Origin: Candidatus Zixiibacteriota bacterium
GTDB lineage: Bacteria; Zixibacteria; MSB-5A5; GN15; FEB-12
DNA: 34,719 nt
Direction of reading: 5' to 3'
NCBI GenBank assembly: GCA_024278515.1
Contig: JAJRTA010000166.1
Coordinates: 1-34,719, forward strand
A program made the position numbers and the translations under genes. Below, piece by piece: positions 28,390-34,719 of the stretch (position 1 is the first letter of the stretch; every line of letters begins with the position of its first letter). Below the pieces are notes generated by a model. It searched no databases. It was not told the origin of the DNA and saw nothing but the letters and a program-made list of their open reading frames with translations.

Positions 28390-29827
28390 ATGTCTGAATT
28401 GGCTGTCGCGAGTGACAGCGTTTACTCTCGTTGTCTTTTCCATAATGGCTGCTTTTGGCGGTGACACTGTCCGGGCGCAGGAATTCGATTATGAGCGGCT
28501 GGCTGAAAAAATCCGCCCCTACACCGTAATAGTGGAAATGGATCTGGATCTTTCGTTCGGTTTTCACAGCTCCGAGCAGAAGCAAAAGTACCTTGGTACA
28601 ATAGTTACTCGGGACGGACTTGTGATGTTTAACGGTAATGATATCTCCGGAAAGAGTTCTGTCATGACCGGATTCAGTGTCACGGTCACACCGGTTCGCA
28701 GTGAGGTCAGAACTCTCGACGGAGACACATACGAAGCGGAGTTCCTCGGTGTCGATGATTTCACCAGAATCGGTTTTGTGAAGATTGTCGGTAACGATAA
28801 TAAAAAACGCTTTGAACCGATTAAGTTCAAAGTCGATCAGGATCTCAAGGTAGGTGACTGGTTAACGCTTTATATGCTGCTTCCTGAATTCATTTCCCCG
28901 CCCCTTACTGCTGATATCGGTATGGTCTCCTCAGTGGTAGTGACGCCGGAACTGTTTCCTCTGACGGTGGGCTTTAATTCCATGCAAACCACCTCGGTTC
29001 TGTACGATGAAGACCTCAACCCGGTGGGGGTGCTGGGTAAGCTGATAGATCCAACTCAGGCTGACATGTCAGTGTATGAAGATATCGATCAATTCGGAAT
29101 GCCCCTTCTCGGAGTCATATCAAGCTCCCGTCTGGAAAGAGTTATTGCTGATCCCCCCAGCGCGAAGGGTGGCGAAAGGGGCTGGCTCGGCATAAGGCTT
29201 CAGGCCCTGACTGAAGAACTGGCCGAATACTGGGAACTTGACGGCAAAGGCGGGATTATTGTCAACGAAACGGTAAAAGGTTCCCCGGCTGAAAAAGCCG
29301 GTCTGGAAGTCGGCGATATTATCATTGAGGTAAACGGCATCCCGGTTGAGGTGAACCGTGAAGAGAATATCTCGATATTCCAGCGTTCGATTTCTGAAAT
29401 GGGTCCGGAGGCTTCGGTTGAGATGCGCATTCTCAGGCTTTATGATGGCGCTGTTGATACATTGACAGTGCTGGCTACCCTGGATAAGGCGCCTCTCAGG
29501 GCAAAGGATGCTGCAGAATATGAGAATAAAATGTTCGAGTTTACGGTGCGTAATCTGGTCTTCAATGATTACTTCTTTTTGAATCAGGATCAGGATTCGT
29601 TTAAGGGCGTGTTTGTTTCTGAAATTACCGAAGGCGGTCTGGCTTCAATCGGCGGTTTGAAATATGGTGATATAATTCAACGTATCGCCGAATCCGACAT
29701 AGAAACCGTTGATGATATCAGGACAGCTTTCGAGGCGATCGAACAGAACCAGCCGGGTGAAGTCATTATGTTTGTCTGGCGTGACAACCAGACCATGTTT
29801 CTGAATATCAAGACCGACTGGGACTAA
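28382..29827 (+). CDS. HtrA-like PDZ protein lacking the catalytic triad (pseudoprotease)
   Basis: Same layout as the upstream protein, but GYVVTNYHV aligns to GLVMFNGND, TDIAVIKL to TRIGFVKI and GNSGGPLVD to QTTSVLYD. Two PDZ domains retained. Overlaps the htrA stop by 8 nt. Confidence 0.85.
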   Translation: MNRCLNWLSRVTAFTLVVFSIMAAFGGDTVRAQEFDYERLAEKIRPYTVIVEMDLDLSFGFHSSEQKQKYLGTIVTRDGLVMFNGNDISGKSSVMTGFSVTVTPVRSEVRTLDGDTYEAEFLGVDDFTRIGFVKIVGNDNKKRFEPIKFKVDQDLKVGDWLTLYMLLPEFISPPLTADIGMVSSVVVTPELFPLTVGFNSMQTTSVLYDEDLNPVGVLGKLIDPTQADMSVYEDIDQFGMPLLGVISSSRLERVIADPPSAKGGERGWLGIRLQALTEELAEYWELDGKGGIIVNETVKGSPAEKAGLEVGDIIIEVNGIPVEVNREENISIFQRSISEMGPEASVEMRILRLYDGAVDTLTVLATLDKAPLRAKDAAEYENKMFEFTVRNLVFNDYFFLNQDQDSFKGVFVSEITEGGLASIGGLKYGDIIQRIAESDIETVDDIRTAFEAIEQNQPGEVIMFVWRDNQTMFLNIKTDWD

Positions 29828-29850
29828 AATATCCCTGAATCTATCATTCC

Positions 29851-29881
29851 GGCGGGAGTCAGACCGACTCCCGCCTCTTTT
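29851..29881 (+). terminator. Rho-independent terminator
   Basis: ggcgggagtc-agacc-gactcccgcc followed by tctttt, just after the pseudo-HtrA stop. Confidence 0.85.
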
Positions 29882-30177
29882 GTATGATCTGCATCCTGTT
29901 GCGGAAAGGCAGACGCCTGCGCATAGTTTTCATGTTTGATCGCTCGATCAGGACATTCGGGGGGTTCGTCGTTCACTTTGAGTGGTCGCCGCAAGGCATT
30001 GTTGAGCAGTCGCTTAGGGTTGGCGGTGGTCAGATTGTGAACAGCTTTCTATAGTTTTAATGGTTTCTTGAATAGAGGCACAGCAATTGCACTGATCAGT
30101 TGCGGTGGCGGACAGGTCACGAATAAAATCCGCCGCGGTTTGATTTGAATACAAAAAATATAGTGAAAGGATAGCCG

Positions 30178-31026
30178 ATGAAACGACCTCTGTTAATGCT
30201 TATGACAATTATGTTTTTCGCCCTGCCGGTGCTGGGTAACGCTCAGTTTGGCACTTTTGCCGGTTCTGTTGTGGTTGATTCGGTCGAGGTCGAACCGGGT
30301 AGCAGCTTTGCCGTTACCGTACGACTGACCGGCAATGATCTGGCTATCGGCGCTATGCAACTTCCGCTGAAGTTTACCAGCCCGCACCTGTTTCTGGATT
30401 CGGTTTCATTTGCCGGGTCTATTAAACCTGCCGGGACCAACGGTACCAGTCAGATCGATAATGTCAACGACCTGACCACACTTCACTATTACCCGAATTA
30501 CAATATCTTCCCGGTCGCTACTACTTCAGCCAGTGAGGGCATATTAGGTACACTGTATTTTACCGTTTCCTCGCTTGCTCCCATTGGGACAATCATGATC
30601 GATTCGGTCTATCATGGCGCAAGCACCGATATCTGGTCCGGAATCGGTTTTGCCGATGCCGCCGGTAACGAGCTGAAACTGCCGTCCTCGTTTACACCCG
30701 GAAAGATTATGGTACGGATGCCGACTGCCGTGGACGATCTGTCCGGCGAGCAGAGTCTGCCGACGGTATTTGAAATGGCCCAGAACTTCCCCAACCCGTT
30801 CAATCCTACCACGGTAATCGACTTTACGTTGCCGATGTCAGGTCATGTAATGCTTGAAGTGTATAACGTGCTTGGACAGAAGACCGCCACTTTGCTTGAC
30901 AAAACGATGTCGGCCGGTTTTCATCAGGTTGAATTCGATGCCGGTTCTTCGCCCAGCGGTATCTATTTCTACCGCCTGAGTTCTCAGGGAAAAAGCCTGA
31001 CCAGGAAAATGATTCTGATCAAATAA
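30178..31026 (+). CDS. Secreted cohesin-like domain protein with T9SS type A-like C-terminal sorting domain
   Basis: SVVVDSVEVEPGSSFAVTVRLTGNDLAIGAMQLPLKFTSPHLFLDSVSFAGS (cohesin-like) and QNFPNPFNPTTVIDFTLPMSGHVMLEVYNVLGQKTATLLDKTMSAGFHQVEFDAGSSPSGIYFYRLSSQGKSLTRKMILIK (sorting domain). Confidence 0.85.
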   Translation: MKRPLLMLMTIMFFALPVLGNAQFGTFAGSVVVDSVEVEPGSSFAVTVRLTGNDLAIGAMQLPLKFTSPHLFLDSVSFAGSIKPAGTNGTSQIDNVNDLTTLHYYPNYNIFPVATTSASEGILGTLYFTVSSLAPIGTIMIDSVYHGASTDIWSGIGFADAAGNELKLPSSFTPGKIMVRMPTAVDDLSGEQSLPTVFEMAQNFPNPFNPTTVIDFTLPMSGHVMLEVYNVLGQKTATLLDKTMSAGFHQVEFDAGSSPSGIYFYRLSSQGKSLTRKMILIK

Positions 31027-31054
31027 TGAATCGGACCGTTTCTGCCGATTATAA

Positions 31055-31090
31055 CAGGGACCGCCCAAGAAGGACGGTTCCTGGTTTTTT
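31055..31090 (+). terminator. Rho-independent terminator
   Basis: cagggaccg...cggttcctg stem followed by gtttttt, between the cohesin-like gene and the kinase gene. Confidence 0.75.
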
Positions 31091-31104
31091 ATGGGAAGGA
31101 ATTC

Positions 31105-32805
31105 GTGACCACCGCGACACCGGAAAAGAAGCAGATCAGAATCGGCAACTACCTTGTCACCGGAAAGATCGGGCAGGGGGGGATCGCCGAGATTTTTCGC
31201 GCCCGCCAGGAATCGCTGGACCGTGATGTCGCGATCAAAATACTTTTTCCCGATCTGACTTCGGATCCCGAGATAGTCCGGCGCTTCGAGCGGGAAGCGA
31301 TCGTGGTCGGGAAGCTGAACCACCCGAATATAGTGCATATCATCGACCGGGGTACGGCCGGGGGGCGGTATTACTTCGTGATGGAGTATGTCGACGGCAC
31401 CAACCTGAAGGAAGTGATCAACTCCGATAAGGTCGGTTTGCGCACCAAGCTCGACGTACTCGTTTGCGTATGCAAGGCGCTCGATTATGCTCACAAGAAC
31501 GGAGTGATCCACCGTGACATCAAACCGGCCAATGTCCTGATCGACCGTCAGGGTAACGCTCTGGTGGCTGATTTCGGAATTGCCCAGATCGTCGGCACGC
31601 CCGAAAGTGAAGCGACATCGACCGATGTGGTTATGGGAACTTTTGCCTACATGTCGCCGGAACAGAAGGTCAGCTCCACCAATGTCGATCACACCACCGA
31701 CATTTATGCTGTCGGTGTGATGCTGTACGAGGTGCTGACCGGCAGGAAGCCGATGGGTCGGTTCAAGATGCCGAGTGAGATCAACCGTAATCTTGATGCC
31801 CGTTTCGATGATATTATTCTCAAGTGTCTTTCACAGGAGCCGAAAGATCGCTACCAGTCGGCGGTACAGCTAAAGGATGCTATTCTGGAGGTAATCGGTG
31901 GCGGCGAGTCGAGCGTGGCTGCTGACAACCTCAGCATGGAGGATTCCGATTCGTTCCTCGGTAAGTGTCGTTATCTCGATACGATTAAAGAGACCAAATA
32001 CGGTTCCACGATACTTGTCGAAAACAAGCTGAACAAACGGCTTTACGTTATCAAAAAACACAATAAGGGCGAGGCCGGACGCAAAGAGGCCAATCTGCTG
32101 AAATCGCTCAAGCACAAAAACATCATCAATATCTTCGGCGCCGGCGGTGACAGGAAATCAACAGTGGTGATTTCAGAATACGCGCCCGGCGGTTCGCTGG
32201 CCGACCGGCTGGTAAGGCGGTGGGACTGGAACAAGGCGTTCGAAGTCATCATGCAGGTGGCGGCCGGACTGGACTTTATCCACAAGAACAACATCGTTCA
32301 CGGCAACCTCAGACCGTCCAACGTTCTGTTTGATTCCAAAGAATGTGTCAAGCTGACGGATTTCGGTTTGCCGATTCATTACGATGGCCCCAACAGGAAA
32401 AACTGGTACTCGCCGCCGGAACGCAAGGCCTCCCGTCAGGGTGACATCTACGGCATGGGGGTGATCCTGCACCAGATGCTGACCGGTCGCAACCCCAGCT
32501 ACGATTCCGGCAGTAACCTGCGTCTCGATGACATGCGCGGTGAACTGCCCAATGATATCTGCGAAATGCTGGGGCGCCTGCTGGCCATCCGCGTCGTGCA
32601 TCGCTACAAAACAGCCGAAGAGTTCGTGCTGGACTGGAAAGAGTTCCAGAAGAAGAAACGCGAAAAAGCCCGGCGCGAAGTTGCCAGGACCGAAAACGTA
32701 ACAGTTCAGAAGAAAGACACGCCGGTCTGGATATACGCCGCGGTCGGATTTGGCGTTATGCTGATGGTGTTGCTCGTCCTCTATTTTGCAGGCGCGTTGA
32801 CATAA
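31105..32805 (+). CDS. PknB-type Ser/Thr kinase with tandem kinase and pseudokinase domains and C-terminal TM
   Basis: Domain 1: VAIKILF, VIHRDIKPANVLI, VADFGIA. Domain 2: LYVIKKH, IVHGNLRPSNVLF, LTDFGLP, DIYGMGVILHQMLTGRNP. Ends VWIYAAVGFGVMLMVLLVLYFAGALT. Confidence 0.92.
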   Translation: MTTATPEKKQIRIGNYLVTGKIGQGGIAEIFRARQESLDRDVAIKILFPDLTSDPEIVRRFEREAIVVGKLNHPNIVHIIDRGTAGGRYYFVMEYVDGTNLKEVINSDKVGLRTKLDVLVCVCKALDYAHKNGVIHRDIKPANVLIDRQGNALVADFGIAQIVGTPESEATSTDVVMGTFAYMSPEQKVSSTNVDHTTDIYAVGVMLYEVLTGRKPMGRFKMPSEINRNLDARFDDIILKCLSQEPKDRYQSAVQLKDAILEVIGGGESSVAADNLSMEDSDSFLGKCRYLDTIKETKYGSTILVENKLNKRLYVIKKHNKGEAGRKEANLLKSLKHKNIINIFGAGGDRKSTVVISEYAPGGSLADRLVRRWDWNKAFEVIMQVAAGLDFIHKNNIVHGNLRPSNVLFDSKECVKLTDFGLPIHYDGPNRKNWYSPPERKASRQGDIYGMGVILHQMLTGRNPSYDSGSNLRLDDMRGELPNDICEMLGRLLAIRVVHRYKTAEEFVLDWKEFQKKKREKARREVARTENVTVQKKDTPVWIYAAVGFGVMLMVLLVLYFAGALT

Positions 32806-32932
32806 CAAAACGTCGCTTGTTTTTTTAGTTACAATTTTTTCACAACGATTTTCGTGTGCGGTGGCTTTTCCGTCCACTGCGCATCGGCGCACGTGACATA
32901 CGCTGACTATAACAACTCCACCGAGGAATGTC

Positions 32933-32953
32933 ATGCCGGACCTGATCCGGCAT
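32933..32953 (+). repeat. Intergenic palindrome, family copy 4
   Basis: ATGCCGGA-CCTGA-TCCGGCAT: 8-bp arms, 5-nt spacer, preceded by GTC. Confidence 0.78.
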
Positions 32954-33061
32954 CTATTCTTCGACTCACCGCAGATTTTTCGTGCGAGGTGGAAGTTCGC
33001 TGAGAACAATAATGCGATCTACGCTGTGTCAGTGAGCTTGCCGGGTAAACAACACTCTGTA

Positions 33062-33541
33062 CTAATACAATATCGGCCGGGGGATCTTTGTCAAATCAAC
33101 AGTGATCTTATAATTCTCGCGCGATAAAAACAGGTGTAATCTTTCCCCGCCGTCGCTGGTCGGCCTGACTACATACGTAAAGTTTCCGTGAATAATGAAA
33201 GGTCCGTCGCATAACGCCATTCGAATCGTCTGATCCTCGATTTTCAATCGCCGGCCGTCGATGGAGTAGACTCCACCCCCGAAGATTCCGCAGGGACCGC
33301 TGTAATCGCTGGTGTACGAGTATTCGCCACCTGAAAAGGCCGCTTCTATTGTCGCTTCAATACTTTCGGTCGAGTCGGCGGACACCTCACACTCGAATTT
33401 GTACACTCCCGCCCATTGTCCCTCGAGTAATGATTCCGTTAATTCAGGGCCTGAAATAGTAGTTCTGTCTGAGCTGCATCCGGCCAGAAGTGCCAGGCAA
33501 ACAACAAACCACAGACCTTTTCTTAAAGCCATCCTGAGCAA
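33062..33541 (-). CDS. Hypothetical lipoprotein
   Basis: MALRKGLWFVVCLALLAGCSSDRTT lipoprotein signal with LAGC lipobox; no recognised domain. Confidence 0.7.
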   Translation of the reverse strand: MLRMALRKGLWFVVCLALLAGCSSDRTTISGPELTESLLEGQWAGVYKFECEVSADSTESIEATIEAAFSGGEYSYTSDYSGPCGIFGGGVYSIDGRRLKIEDQTIRMALCDGPFIIHGNFTYVVRPTSDGGERLHLFLSRENYKITVDLTKIPRPILY

Positions 33542-33753
33542 AACATAAACCTCCTAATTGGTTCTTCCCATGAATCTTTCAACTAACTTACTGAAGATGA
33601 CGAAAAAGGGGATCGGTTTGTAAAGAACTTTTTCAGAAAAAAACCAATACTTGCCATGATCAGGATAAAGTATTATCATCTACTTCGTGAAAAAGTTCAC
33701 TTGCGTAAGTATGACTTGCGGAGATGACAGTAAGAAAAAGATGTGAGATTGAT

Positions 33754-34719
33754 ATGAAAGAACTCCTGTCAGGAAATGAGGCAGTCGCCCGCGCCGCCTG
33801 GGAAGCTGATGTCCGTCTGGCCTCGGCCTACCCCGGAACCCCGTCGACGGAAATCCTCGAAACGATATCCGCCCGTTACCCCGAAGTGTACGCGCAATGG
33901 TCGCCAAATGAAAAAGTGGCCTACGAGGTCGCAATCGGGGCATCGTTGGGCGGAGCGCGGGTGCTGGTAGCGATGAAGCATGTCGGCCTTAACGTCGCGG
34001 CTGATCCTTTTATGACCCATTCGTACACCGGTTGCGGCGGCGGTTTTGTGATCGCCTGCGCCGATGATCCCGAGATGCACTCATCACAGAATGAGCAGGA
34101 CAACCGTTACTACGCAAGATTCGCGCAGGTGCCGATGCTGGAGCCGTCGGATTCATCCGAAGCCCGCGCCATGCTGCTGGCCGGGTATGAAATCTCAGAG
34201 CAGTTCGACACGCCGGTGTTGCTTCGTCTCACGACGCGTATCTCCCACGCGAGGACGGTTGTCGAAACCGGGGAGCGTATCAGCCGCGAGCAGAAAAAGT
34301 TTGAGAAAGATCCGTCTAAGTATGTAATGATCCCCGCTTATGCCCGCAACCGTCATAAGGTCGTAACCGACAGGCTGAAGAAGCTGGCGGAGTTTACCGA
34401 AAACTCGCCGTTCAATTATGTCGAGAACAACGGCTCTGATATCGGTATCATCACCGGCGGTATCGCTTATCAATATGCGAAGGAAGCGGCTCCCGATGTC
34501 GATTTCCTCAAGCTGGGGATGAGCTTTCCGCTGCCCATGAAACTGATCGAGCAATTTGTAAATAGTCACGAACGGGTTATCGTCGTTGAAGAACTCGAAC
34601 CTTTTTATGAGGAACAGATTCGCGCCGCAGGATTGAAAGTCGAAGGGAAGAAGTTTTTCGGCAGGCTTGGTGAGTATTCTCCGTACCGGGTGGCCGAGGG
34701 GCTGAGGCAGGCCGGTGTA
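33754..34719 (+). CDS. iorA: Indolepyruvate ferredoxin oxidoreductase alpha subunit, N-terminal part truncated by the window edge
   Basis: MKELLSGNEAVARAAWEADVRLASAYPGTPSTEILETI, EKVAYEVAIGASLGGARVLVAMKHVGLNVAADPFM, ADDPEMHSSQNEQDNRYYARFAQVPMLEPSDSSEA. Open to the right edge, hence not in the ORF track. Confidence 0.92.
   Translation, partial: MKELLSGNEAVARAAWEADVRLASAYPGTPSTEILETISARYPEVYAQWSPNEKVAYEVAIGASLGGARVLVAMKHVGLNVAADPFMTHSYTGCGGGFVIACADDPEMHSSQNEQDNRYYARFAQVPMLEPSDSSEARAMLLAGYEISEQFDTPVLLRLTTRISHARTVVETGERISREQKKFEKDPSKYVMIPAYARNRHKVVTDRLKKLAEFTENSPFNYVENNGSDIGIITGGIAYQYAKEAAPDVDFLKLGMSFPLPMKLIEQFVNSHERVIVVEELEPFYEEQIRAAGLKVEGKKFFGRLGEYSPYRVAEGLRQAGV

Noticed and set aside
30838-31692. 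284-aa reverse-strand ORF
   Set aside because: Spans antisense of the cohesin-like 3' end, a terminator and the kinase 5' end; no motifs.
32806-32850. Possible terminator after the kinase gene (cgtcgcttgttttttt)
   Set aside because: T-rich, but I could not find a convincing GC-rich stem.
32173-33009. 278-aa reverse-strand ORF
   Set aside because: Antisense to the pseudokinase region and intergenic DNA including the palindrome; not protein-like.
33680-34103. Reverse-strand ORFs over the iorA region
   Set aside because: Shadows of the edge-truncated iorA frame, which carries clear 2-oxoacid:ferredoxin oxidoreductase motifs.
1-34719. CRISPR array, tRNA/rRNA, transposon, prophage or defence island
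   Set aside because: No regularly spaced direct repeats, no recognisable structural RNA, and no transposase, integrase, phage or nuclease-defence proteins were seen among the ORFs; a dedicated scan (tRNAscan, CRISPR finder, DefenseFinder) was not possible.

Overview
The window (~34.7 kb) is gene-dense bacterial chromosome and looks mostly like core genome. An FCB-group or candidate-phylum origin is suggested by a T9SS-like C-terminal domain, but this is inference. Left to right it contains: a DinB-family gene cut by the left edge; a KCNAB-like aldo/keto reductase; an apparently complete menaquinone block (menG-menF-menD-menH-menB-menA-menC-menE, with a convergent hotdog thioesterase resembling MenI); a secreted PepF-like M3 peptidase; ferritin; an AhpD/CMD-family protein; a DUF4846-like secreted protein; an endonuclease V homologue with altered catalytic residues; an M20 amidohydrolase; a Reg_prop-type propeller protein; a YbbR-domain protein; tsaD; a lipoprotein; a SAM methyltransferase; an ECF sigma factor followed by three envelope-type proteins (DUF4097-like, bactofilin-like membrane, toast-rack/LiaF-like); an HtrA protease overlapping an HtrA-like paralogue that lacks the catalytic triad; a cohesin-like protein with a T9SS-like C-terminus; a tandem kinase-pseudokinase protein with a C-terminal membrane anchor; a lipoprotein; and indolepyruvate ferredoxin oxidoreductase alpha (iorA) cut by the right edge. 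The best candidates for something under-described are the sigma/envelope/HtrA-pseudoHtrA neighbourhood, the kinase-pseudokinase fusion, the EndoV variant, and a dispersed intergenic palindrome family whose arms show compensatory changes. No CRISPR array, rRNA, tRNA, transposase or phage gene was recognised. All family calls come from reading motifs; no database search was run.
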